DNA of 42,736 nt. Origin: Acidobacteriota bacterium (GTDB lineage Bacteria; Acidobacteriota; Terriglobia; Bryobacterales; Bryobacteraceae). This document shows positions 20,539 through 28,897 of the stretch, one piece after another (the first letter of the stretch is position 1; every line of letters starts with the position of its first letter). The translations under genes were made by a program, and so were the position numbers. Below the pieces are notes generated by a model. The model saw only the letters and a program-made list of their open reading frames with translations, made no database searches and was not told the DNA's origin. Location: positions 1 through 42,736 of the forward strand of contig JAKAJI010000005.1 of NCBI GenBank assembly GCA_021813825.1. Direction: 5' to 3'.

Positions 20539-20607
20539 GTTGAGCTCGTGCATTCCTGACTAGCGCCGCCGCGAAAAGCGGACGAAAAGGGAAGGAAGCA
20601 TCGGGCG

Positions 20608-21357
20608 ATGAAGACAAGGCCAACGACAGCGGCAAAGAAACGGGCGGACCGGGATCAGGTGATTCTGGAGCACCTGCCCCTGGTTCGGGTGATAGCGGTG
20701 CGGGTTCACGCGAATCTGCCTGTATATGTGGAGCTCGAAGACCTGGTGCACGCCGGAGTACTGGGTTTGATTGACGCCGTCGCGAAATACAACCCGAGCA
20801 AGGAAGTGGCTTTTTCGAGCTATGCTAAACACCGGATCAAGGGGGCGATCCTCGACAGCCTTCGGCAACTCGACTGGGCGTCTCGCGATCTGCGCCGGCG
20901 CCAGCGCCAGGCCGACGTGGCGGCGCATGAGCTGACGGCGGAATTGAAGCGCCTTCCTACCGAAGAAGAGCTCGCGTCGCGGATGGGAATTGAAGTGGAG
21001 CACTGGCGCCGTCTGGCGGTTGAGATGCACAACTCGGGGGTCATTTCGGCCTCTTCGCGCACGGGGGACCAGGAGGACCTGCCGGCGCCGGACTTTCCGG
21101 CCAAACCGGAGACCCGGCCGGACACGATCTGCGTTCGCTCGCAGATGCGGTCCGTTCTCACGACTGCTATCAAGACCCTGCCGGAGCGATACCAGAGGGT
21201 CGTCATGCTGTATTACAGCGGCGAGATGACGATGAAGGAAATCGGCGGTTTGATGGGGATCAACGAGAGCCGCGTCTCGCAGATTCACAAGGCGGCGCTG
21301 GAGCGAATGGCGGCCGCGCTCGAACAGAGCGGGATTCGCTCGTCGCAGGAGTTTTGA
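20608..21357 (+). CDS. FliA/WhiG-type (sigma-28-like) RNA polymerase sigma factor
   Basis: LEHLPLVRVIAVRVHANLPVYVELEDLVHAGVLGLIDAVAKYNPSKEVAFSSYAKHRIKGAILDSLRQLDWASRDLRRR; region 4 LPERYQRVVMLYYSGEMTMKEIGGLMGINESRVSQIHKAAL. Confidence 0.9.
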   Translation: MKTRPTTAAKKRADRDQVILEHLPLVRVIAVRVHANLPVYVELEDLVHAGVLGLIDAVAKYNPSKEVAFSSYAKHRIKGAILDSLRQLDWASRDLRRRQRQADVAAHELTAELKRLPTEEELASRMGIEVEHWRRLAVEMHNSGVISASSRTGDQEDLPAPDFPAKPETRPDTICVRSQMRSVLTTAIKTLPERYQRVVMLYYSGEMTMKEIGGLMGINESRVSQIHKAALERMAAALEQSGIRSSQEF

Positions 21358-21383
21358 GCGAACCGAGGTAATCGCCGGAAGTT

Positions 21384-23171
21384 TCAGTGGACCTCGATCG
21401 TGTAAGGCATCAGGTCCAGGAGGCCGCCGCCGAGCAAAAGCCGCGCTGCCGGAGCGAAGGCGCGCACGTCCGCCGGCAACAGCGCCATGGGATCGGCCTG
21501 GGGCGCCCAGAGCGAGAGCAGGCGGCCACGGATCGAATCGATAGCCGGAGACTCCTGTTCCCCGCGGCTCATGAGGAGATCCAAGAGAGAACGTTTCCGC
21601 GGGTAGGACACGAGCGTAATCGCTGCCGAGGAGGGGATGCCCGCCCGCTGTTTGACGAGGTCGATCGCCGCGTCCAGTCCTCCCAACTCATTGACCAGGC
21701 CGTGATCGCGCGCCTGCGTTCCAAGCCACACGCGTCCCTGCGCGAGGGGTTCGATGTCGGCGGTTGTGCGCTTGCGGCCTTCCGCAACACGCTTCAGGAA
21801 GCTCTGGTAGAAGCTGTCGATCTGGGAAGCGATCTTGTTCTGCTCATCCGGGGTCAACGGATTGTAGGCGGAATCAAGGCCCGCATACCGGCCGCGGGAA
21901 AGCGAGTCCCGCTTGAGGCCGAGTTTGTCGTAGAGGCCGCGCATGCTGAAGCGCGTGTAGATGACGCCGATCGAGCCGGTGAGCGTGTTCGGGTAGGCGA
22001 CGATCGGGTCGCCGGTCATGGAGATGAAGTAGCCCCCGGAGGCGGCATAATCGCTCATTGAGATGACGACCGGCTTTTTCCGGCTCAGAGCGCGGGCCGC
22101 CTGAAGGATGTCGTCGGAAGCGACGCCATCTCCGCCCGGCGAATCCACGCGCAACACAACACCTTGGATACTGGGATCCGACGCCACGTCGCGCAGCACG
22201 CGCGTGAAGCTCCGGGAAGCGATCAACCCATCGGAGAAATCGTTCTCGCTGCCCCCGCGCACGATCATTCCCTCGGCCGAGACCAGGGCGATTCGCTTCG
22301 GGCCTTCGATGCCTGGCACGGACGACGCCGGAATCTTCGCGTACACTCGTCCACTCGCCAGGCGCAAGGACGTTTGACGGAGCCTTGCGGCAAGGTCATG
22401 TTCGAGCGCGTCTTCGAATCCAAGCCGGTCAACCAATCCGTAGGCCAGGGCCTGGTCTGCCGGCAATGGCCCCTCGTCCACCATCTTGCGGACCTCTTCT
22501 ACGCTCTTGTGCCGCGAGGAAGCGATGACGTTGAGCAGGTCGCCGTAATATTGGTCGAGGACCGCCGTGAGGACTTCCCGCGTCTCGGGGCTCATGGAGG
22601 TACGGGTAAACATATCGCCGGCGTCTTTGTATTTGCCCGCATGAATCACTTCGGCCTTGACGCCAATCTTGTCGAGGGTGTCCTTGAGATACAGGGTCTC
22701 GAGCTGGAGGCCTTTCACGTCCAGCGAGTCGAGCGGTGTCAGGTAAACGCGGTCGGCGAGGCTGGCGACATAGTATTCGCGGGCGCCGGGATTCCGCAAG
22801 AAGGCGTAGAGCGGCTTGCCGGACTTGCGGAATCGATCCAGTTCGAGCCGGATCTCCTGGAGCTTCGCCCATCCGACGGTGAGATCATGCGGTTCGAAGA
22901 CGACGGCGCGGACGCGGGGGTCCGCAGCGGCCTTTCGAAGCGTCAACCAGAGATCGGGCAGCGTCATCGGGCTTTGCGCTTCCAGAAACGCGAGCGGGAT
23001 CTCGGGCGGCGCCTTTTCCGGCAAGTCACCGCTCAGACGCAAGATGAGCGTGGAGCCGCTTTGGATCGAAGGGGCTGTGCCAGCCAGACGGGCCAGGGCG
23101 AACACGACGATGAGAAGCACCAGGGCACAAAGCACCAGCCCTGTGAGGATACCGAGCACGTAATTTTTCAA
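21384..23171 (-). CDS. sppA: Signal peptide peptidase SppA (long form)
   Basis: N-terminal TM; KPLYAFLRNPGAREYYVASLADRVYLTPLDSLDVKGL; VLRVDSPGGDGVASDDILQAARALSRKKPVVISMSDYAASGGYFISM. Confidence 0.93.
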   Translation of the reverse strand: MKNYVLGILTGLVLCALVLLIVVFALARLAGTAPSIQSGSTLILRLSGDLPEKAPPEIPLAFLEAQSPMTLPDLWLTLRKAAADPRVRAVVFEPHDLTVGWAKLQEIRLELDRFRKSGKPLYAFLRNPGAREYYVASLADRVYLTPLDSLDVKGLQLETLYLKDTLDKIGVKAEVIHAGKYKDAGDMFTRTSMSPETREVLTAVLDQYYGDLLNVIASSRHKSVEEVRKMVDEGPLPADQALAYGLVDRLGFEDALEHDLAARLRQTSLRLASGRVYAKIPASSVPGIEGPKRIALVSAEGMIVRGGSENDFSDGLIASRSFTRVLRDVASDPSIQGVVLRVDSPGGDGVASDDILQAARALSRKKPVVISMSDYAASGGYFISMTGDPIVAYPNTLTGSIGVIYTRFSMRGLYDKLGLKRDSLSRGRYAGLDSAYNPLTPDEQNKIASQIDSFYQSFLKRVAEGRKRTTADIEPLAQGRVWLGTQARDHGLVNELGGLDAAIDLVKQRAGIPSSAAITLVSYPRKRSLLDLLMSRGEQESPAIDSIRGRLLSLWAPQADPMALLPADVRAFAPAARLLLGGGLLDLMPYTIEVH

Positions 23172-23250
23172 GACAAACCCTTTGCCGGTATTATGACTGG
23201 AGCTTCAAAGAAAATCATCCTGGGGCGAGGCGACTGGCACAGGGCGGCCG

Positions 23251-23916
23251 CTAGACCGGCGCCGGGATCTGAATAATCTTCTTTTGAATCGCGTACTGAA
23301 CCAACTGGGCTTTGTTGTGAATGTCGAGCTTTCGCATGAGGTTGAACTTGTGCGCTTCGATGGTTTTCACGCTCAGGTTCAGGTCGCAGGCGATCTCCTT
23401 CACGGATTTTCCCTCGGCGAGAAACTTGATGACTTCCTTTTCGCGCGGCGTGAGGCTGGCCAGACGCGAGCGGGGCGCAGCGGAGCGGATATGATTGCGG
23501 AACCCGTCCACGAGTTGCGAGAGCATGCGAGGGCTGACGTAATTCCCGCCGCGAGCCACATCGCGGACCGCACCGGCGAGTTGGCTTGCCGGGCTGTCCT
23601 TGAGGATATAGCCGCTGGCTCCTACTTCCATCGCCTCGACGAGATAGTCTTCGTCGTCGTACATCGTGAGGAAGACAATGTGTGTTTCCGGATGGGTACG
23701 GCGAATCTGCCGTGTGGCTTCGAAGCTGCTCAGGCCGTTCATGCCGATATCAAAGAGCACAACATCGGGGTGTGCCTGGGTGATGAGCGCAATCGCCTCG
23801 GAGGCGCTGGACGCCTCGCCCATCACTTCCATATCCGGTTCTGCTGACAGCAGATTCCGGATCCCCTGACGGAAGAGCGTGTGGTCATCCGCAAGCACGA
23901 TTCGAATCTTCGACAT
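23251..23916 (-). CDS. NarL/FixJ family response regulator (REC + LuxR HTH)
   Basis: IRIVLADDHTLFRQGIRNLL, DVVLFDIGMNGLSSFEAT, GYILKDSPA, SLTPREKEVIKFLAEGKSVKEIACDLNLSVKTIEAHKFNLMRKL. Confidence 0.93.
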   Translation of the reverse strand: MSKIRIVLADDHTLFRQGIRNLLSAEPDMEVMGEASSASEAIALITQAHPDVVLFDIGMNGLSSFEATRQIRRTHPETHIVFLTMYDDEDYLVEAMEVGASGYILKDSPASQLAGAVRDVARGGNYVSPRMLSQLVDGFRNHIRSAAPRSRLASLTPREKEVIKFLAEGKSVKEIACDLNLSVKTIEAHKFNLMRKLDIHNKAQLVQYAIQKKIIQIPAPV

Positions 23917-25555
23917 GAGACTTCCCTTCTGGCATATTTGAGCTGGTGCCCTCGGTGAGGATTGTCAGCGCCGGAGCGCCTTCATCGGCCACCGGGATCG
24001 AGACGCGGAGCGTGGTTCCCTGGCCCGCTTTGCGGCGTGTGCCGGGCCGGCGAGAGTCGACGCTGAACTGACCGCCGAGCAGCATCACCCGCTCACGCAT
24101 GCCGGCCAAGCCGAAGGAGCCGCCTCGGTGAAACGCCTCGTTGATGTCGAACCCTACGCCGTTGTCCTCCACGATCACCCTGACCGACTCATCGGCAAGT
24201 TCCACCGAAAGGTTTACAGCGGTCGCCTGTGAGTGCCGGGCGATGTTGTTACAGCACTCCTGAACAATGCGGTAGACGGTAATCTCGACCTCCTGCCGCA
24301 GGCGGCCCAGATGGCCGGAGCGAAGCCGGACGCGGCCGGGGAAGACGTCGCGGAAGCGCTGGACGAGTTGGCGCAGGGCGGCTTCGAGGCCCATCTGCGA
24401 TAACAGCGACGGGCTGAGGGCGGCAATGAGCCGCCGGGTTTCGAGAATGGCGCGTTCGGTTAGCTGCCGTGTCTCGGCGATGCCGGCGCGCAGTCCTGGA
24501 TCGCGGGCCGCCTCGGCCGCCGCCTCAAGAATTTCCAACCGCAGCCGGATGCACAGCAGCGACTGGCCGGCTTCGTCATGCAGATCCCGGCTGATTCGGC
24601 GCCGTTCCGCCTCCTCGACTTGAATCATCCGTCGTGCCAGGCGGCGTACCTGTTCCTCGCTTTGCGCCAGATTTTCCGTGAGCCGGAGCTTATCGAGGGC
24701 GAGGACACAACGCTCGGCGGCTGCCTTCAGCAGTTCCCGCTCCCGCGGGAGGCTGCCGTAAACCTTCTTGAAGCGGAACTGCACGACGCCCCGCGGGCAG
24801 GTAGGACCCGGCAACGGCAAGGACCATACGGCGCCCGAGCCCTCCGCCCAGTCCGGTTCGAGCACGCAGTCTTTGGCTTCTTTGAGGGCGTCTTTGGGAG
24901 AAAAATCGAGAAAGGAAGACAGGCGCCCGGCGCGGGCGGCATTCACCCGGAAGGATCCATGCGCGGATCCGTGCGTCACAGCCCGGAGAACCCAGCCGCC
25001 GGGGTCCTCGACGTCCGCCAGGTAGAGCCTTGCCGCATCCGCGCGGCAGTAGCGTGCGAGCGTGGCCAGGAAGCGCTCCAGCAGGTCCCGGGCGCTTCGG
25101 GCCGACAGTTCGTCGTGAGACAGGTCCAGAAGCGTCTGTGCCTCGGTCTCACGAACCTGGTAAGCGGCGTCGTTGAGCACGATGCAGGTGCGGAAATGGA
25201 GCTGTTCGGCGGCCGCGCGCATCCTGGCGGCTACGGCCGGCGCGAGCGAGCGCAGCAGGGGAGCAAGCAAGCGGTGGTATTCGAGCAACGTGGCGGCCGC
25301 GCGGTCCGGCGAGGTCTGCAATTTCGCCAGCCGGCGGCCGTTGTATTCAACCTGCTCGAGAAAATCCTCAAGCCGCCTGCCGGCAGCCAGTATCTCGGCC
25401 GCGGCGCCGATGGTCATCCGCGACAGCGCGGCGACGGAGAGTGGATCGTACCCATTCCGGCGAAGAATTCCTTGATAGAGGCGGTCGAACCGCGCATGTT
25501 CGCGCTGCAGCCACTTCGCGAAGCTTGTGACCGGATCGTTTTTTTGAACTGCCAT
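23885..25555 (-). CDS. Soluble NarX/DegS-type sensor histidine kinase with GAF-like region
   Basis: EEAERRRISRDLHDEAGQSLLCIRLRLEIL (HisKA_3), TVYRIVQECCNNIARHSQAT, VIVEDNGVGFD, GGSFGLAGMRERVMLLGG; overlaps the response regulator by 32 nt. Confidence 0.9.
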   Translation of the reverse strand: MAVQKNDPVTSFAKWLQREHARFDRLYQGILRRNGYDPLSVAALSRMTIGAAAEILAAGRRLEDFLEQVEYNGRRLAKLQTSPDRAAATLLEYHRLLAPLLRSLAPAVAARMRAAAEQLHFRTCIVLNDAAYQVRETEAQTLLDLSHDELSARSARDLLERFLATLARYCRADAARLYLADVEDPGGWVLRAVTHGSAHGSFRVNAARAGRLSSFLDFSPKDALKEAKDCVLEPDWAEGSGAVWSLPLPGPTCPRGVVQFRFKKVYGSLPRERELLKAAAERCVLALDKLRLTENLAQSEEQVRRLARRMIQVEEAERRRISRDLHDEAGQSLLCIRLRLEILEAAAEAARDPGLRAGIAETRQLTERAILETRRLIAALSPSLLSQMGLEAALRQLVQRFRDVFPGRVRLRSGHLGRLRQEVEITVYRIVQECCNNIARHSQATAVNLSVELADESVRVIVEDNGVGFDINEAFHRGGSFGLAGMRERVMLLGGQFSVDSRRPGTRRKAGQGTTLRVSIPVADEGAPALTILTEGTSSNMPEGKSHVEDSNRACG

Positions 25556-25638
25556 TGCCGAAACCGCTGTCTAAGGTGGTTATCGGCGGAATCCCTGTGG
25601 ACATGAGAGCGTCCACACGAAAAGCGTGGACCAGCCTA

Positions 25639-27723
25639 CTAAGGCCGAACGCCGAGTTGCCAGTCGATGAACGACAACTCGTCAGCGAACAGAGCGATCT
25701 CGCGTGAAACCGGCAGGCCGCTCGAGTGTCCGGCCTCGGTATCGTAGCGCAGAAGCACGGGCAGGCCGGAGCCGGTGGAGGCCTGCATCAGCGCGGTCAT
25801 CTTGCGCGCATGCAGTGGGTCCACGCGCGTGTCAAAGTCCCCGGAGACGAAGAGGATCGCGGGGTATTTGCCCCCTTTTTGCACATGGTGGTAAGGGGAA
25901 TAGGCGTACAGGGTCCGGAACTGATTCGCATCGTCGGCCGAGCCATATTCGGGGACCCACCAGCGCGCCACTTTGAATTTGTCGTAGCGGACCATGTCGA
26001 GCAGCGGGAACCCGCAGACGATGGCGCGATAGAGGTCGGGTCGCTGCGTCATGGCGGCGCCCATGAGCAGGCCGCCGTTGGAGCGTCCTTCGATGGCAAG
26101 ATGCTCGGGCTTCGTGTAGCCGAGGCGGATCAGCGTCTCGGCGGCGGCGAAAAAGTCGTCGAAGACGTTCTGCTTGCGGTCGAGCATGCCGGCCTGGTGC
26201 CACTTTTCGCCAAACTCGCCGCCTCCGCGAAGATTCGGCACGGCGAAGACGCCGCCCTGGTCGACAAAAGCCGCCGGCAGTGGTTGGAACTCCGGGGTCA
26301 GGGAGATGTTGAACCCTCCGTAGGCGGTTATCAGCGTGGGATGGCTGCCATCGAGTTTCAGGCCCTTGCGCGCGGTGATGAACATGGGCACGCGCGTGCC
26401 GTCCTTGGACCGGTACCAGACCTGCTTGGTTTCGTACACCGCCGGATCGAGCCGGGCCGAGGGTTCGAACCACGTTTCGCGCGCGCCGGTCGAGAGGTCA
26501 TAGCGGTAAACCGACGTGGGCGCGAGAAACGACCGGAAGGCAAAGAAAGTTTCCTGCGAATCCCAATGCCCGACGAGATCCGAGGCGGTTCCGATGCCGG
26601 GCAATTCGACCGTCCGAACCGGCTTACCTTCGGCGCTGAACACTTCCATTCGCGTGGCGACGTTGTCGAGATACGTCGCGGCAAGATGTCCGCCCACGGC
26701 GCTGAAGCCGGCCATCACGTTCTTGCCTTCAGGCAGGATTTCGCGCCAGTGCGATTGTTCGGGGTGTGCCGCGCCGGCCTCGTAGACGTGCCAGTTGGGG
26801 GCCTTCCAGTTGGTGTGGATGTAGAGCCGGCCGCCGGCGACCGTAGCGTTGAATTCGGAATCCACGCCCTTGACCACGGTGAGAATCGGCCCTCCTTCGG
26901 CGACATTCTGGATGTAAACCTCGTCGCGGCCGCCTGCACCCAGGCTTGCGGTGTAGACCAGGTACTTGCCGTCCTCGGAAAGGCGGGCTGCCACGATATA
27001 GTCCTTGCCGTAGCCGGAGCCGAAGATTTCGCGGTCCGTTTTCGGGTCCGCGCCGAACTCGTGCAGGTGGATGCGAGGACCGGTTTTGCCCGAGAACGTC
27101 GAGTAGTATACGCGCCGGCGATCCGGCGTGATGTTGACGGAGAAGTACCGGTTCGGGGGAAACGAGTCAGGCAAGGCCCGGCCGGTGTCAACATCGAGGA
27201 AGGTGAGCGAAATCTCGTCCTGGCCACCGCGCCGGAGTCCGTAGGCGATCCGCTTTCCGTCGCGGGAGACGCCGGCGAGGGCGACGGAGGTGGTGTGATC
27301 GGGACTCATCGGGTTGGGGTCGACGAGGAGGTGAGGCGCGCCGTGAAGACCTTGCCGGTAGTAGAGCTTCGCCTGGTTCTCTCCGGGCAGGCGGCGCAGG
27401 TAGAAGTAGCGCCCTCCTTCCACCGCCGGAAGACTCATCGTTTCCACGCGCATGAAGCGCTCGAGCCGGCGCTCGATGGCCTCGCGGCCCGGCAGCTTCG
27501 TCAGGATCGAATTGGTGTAGGCGATCTGCTCCTTGATCCAGGCGCGCGTCTCAGGGCTGTTCTGATCCTCGAGCCAGCGGTAGGGATCGGTGATTGTCAC
27601 CCCGTGGATCGTTTCGGTGACGGGATGGACCGGCGTGGGCGGCGGCGGAGGCACGGTCTGCGCGAAACCGGAGACGGCAGCGGCGAGCAAGGCGAATCGA
27701 ACCATTGGCGTATTATCCCGCAT
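25639..27723 (-). CDS. Prolyl oligopeptidase family (S9A) serine peptidase
   Basis: Signal peptide; DPYRWLEDQNSPETRAWIKEQ; YGGFNISLTPEF; IEGRSNGGLLMGAAMTQRPDLY (Ser); SGDFDTRVDPLHARKM (Asp); EAGHSSGLP (His). Confidence 0.95.
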   Translation of the reverse strand: MRDNTPMVRFALLAAAVSGFAQTVPPPPPTPVHPVTETIHGVTITDPYRWLEDQNSPETRAWIKEQIAYTNSILTKLPGREAIERRLERFMRVETMSLPAVEGGRYFYLRRLPGENQAKLYYRQGLHGAPHLLVDPNPMSPDHTTSVALAGVSRDGKRIAYGLRRGGQDEISLTFLDVDTGRALPDSFPPNRYFSVNITPDRRRVYYSTFSGKTGPRIHLHEFGADPKTDREIFGSGYGKDYIVAARLSEDGKYLVYTASLGAGGRDEVYIQNVAEGGPILTVVKGVDSEFNATVAGGRLYIHTNWKAPNWHVYEAGAAHPEQSHWREILPEGKNVMAGFSAVGGHLAATYLDNVATRMEVFSAEGKPVRTVELPGIGTASDLVGHWDSQETFFAFRSFLAPTSVYRYDLSTGARETWFEPSARLDPAVYETKQVWYRSKDGTRVPMFITARKGLKLDGSHPTLITAYGGFNISLTPEFQPLPAAFVDQGGVFAVPNLRGGGEFGEKWHQAGMLDRKQNVFDDFFAAAETLIRLGYTKPEHLAIEGRSNGGLLMGAAMTQRPDLYRAIVCGFPLLDMVRYDKFKVARWWVPEYGSADDANQFRTLYAYSPYHHVQKGGKYPAILFVSGDFDTRVDPLHARKMTALMQASTGSGLPVLLRYDTEAGHSSGLPVSREIALFADELSFIDWQLGVRP

Positions 27724-27770
27724 ACGGTAGAGGATGCGATTCCCGGCGTTCGTGGTAGAACTGTTGAATT

Positions 27771-28085
27771 ATGGCATTTGTGAAAATCGCATCGACGGCG
27801 GATCTGCCGCCGGGCAGCTTAATGCAGGCCGAGATCGGCGAATCGACCTACGCGGTGTGCAATGTGGACGGCGAGATCCACGCGCTATGGGGGACGTGTC
27901 CGCACGCCGAAGGCCCGCTGGGCGAGGGAACGCTGCAGGGGACGATGGTGGTGTGCCCGTGGCACGGCTATGAGTTCGACTGCCGCACCGGCGCAAACGA
28001 CATGGAGCCGGACCTGAAGGTGGCGCGTTACGCGGTGAAGGTGGAAGGCGGGGACATTCTTCTCGATCCGGATCAGGTGTTGTAG
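27771..28085 (+). CDS. Rieske 2Fe-2S protein (nitrite reductase small subunit-like)
   Basis: GTCPHAEGPLGEGTLQGTMVVCPWHGYEFDCRTG: CxH-x16-CxxH. Confidence 0.9.
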   Translation: MAFVKIASTADLPPGSLMQAEIGESTYAVCNVDGEIHALWGTCPHAEGPLGEGTLQGTMVVCPWHGYEFDCRTGANDMEPDLKVARYAVKVEGGDILLDPDQVL

Positions 28086-28103
28086 TCCGGCGGGCAGCGC
28101 GCG

Positions 28104-28895
28104 ATGCCGGAGCTGCCGGAGGTCGAAACCGTAGTCCGCGGACTCGCGCCGCGGCTGGCCGGCTGTGTGATCCGGCAGGCGTCGTTTTCATCGCATCTTG
28201 TTGTGCGCGAGGATTTCCGGGCTATGGCAGCCCGGCTGGCCGGCCGACGGATCGAGAGCGTTGAGCGGCGGGGGAAATTCATTGTGCTGCGGCTTGACCG
28301 GGGCGCGCTTTCGATCCACCTCGGCATGACTGGCAAGCTGCTGCTTGACGGCGTGCGGGGCGAGCATACCCGTGCGGAGTTTACGCTGGATGGCGGTGTC
28401 CTGGTCTACGACGACGCGCGGCAGTTCGGCCGCATCGAGTATGGGGAACCGGAACCGAAGCGTCTGGCGGGCCTGGGTCCGGATGCGCTCCACTCCGGTA
28501 GGGAAGAGTTCTTCGACACGTTGCGCCGGCACGCCGGGCGCATCAAGCCGCTGCTGCTCAACCAGGGTGTGATCGCGGGGCTTGGCAATATTTACGTGGA
28601 TGAGGCGTTGTTCGCCGCCCGGGTTCACCCCAAGGCTCGCGTGTCGCGTCTGAGCGAACGCCGTTTGCAGGCGCTCCATGAGGCCGTTACGAGCGTGCTT
28701 CGGCGCGCCATTGCGGCGGGCGGTTCGTCGATTTCCGATTACGTTGATGCTGAAGGGCGCCGCGGTTCGTTTCAGAACGAGCACTGCGTTTACGGCCGCG
28801 CGGGCGAGCCGTGCCAAGTGTGCGGCGGAGCGATCCGGCGGATTGAACTCGGGCAGCGCGGGACGCATTATTGCCCGCGCTGCCAGAAGGTCTGA
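28104..28895 (+). CDS. mutM: Formamidopyrimidine-DNA glycosylase (Fpg/MutM)
   Basis: MPELPEVETVVRGL; LLNQGVIAGLGNIYVDEALFAARVHP; C-terminal zinc finger CQVCGGAIRRIELGQRGTHYCPRCQ. Confidence 0.96.
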   Translation: MPELPEVETVVRGLAPRLAGCVIRQASFSSHLVVREDFRAMAARLAGRRIESVERRGKFIVLRLDRGALSIHLGMTGKLLLDGVRGEHTRAEFTLDGGVLVYDDARQFGRIEYGEPEPKRLAGLGPDALHSGREEFFDTLRRHAGRIKPLLLNQGVIAGLGNIYVDEALFAARVHPKARVSRLSERRLQALHEAVTSVLRRAIAAGGSSISDYVDAEGRRGSFQNEHCVYGRAGEPCQVCGGAIRRIELGQRGTHYCPRCQKV

Positions 28896-28897
28896 GG

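Noticed and set aside
25726-27783. 685-aa plus-strand ORF opposite the prolyl oligopeptidase gene
   Set aside because: Shadow ORF typical of high-GC DNA; low-complexity translation rich in G/V/A/R with no motifs, while the minus strand encodes an intact S9A peptidase
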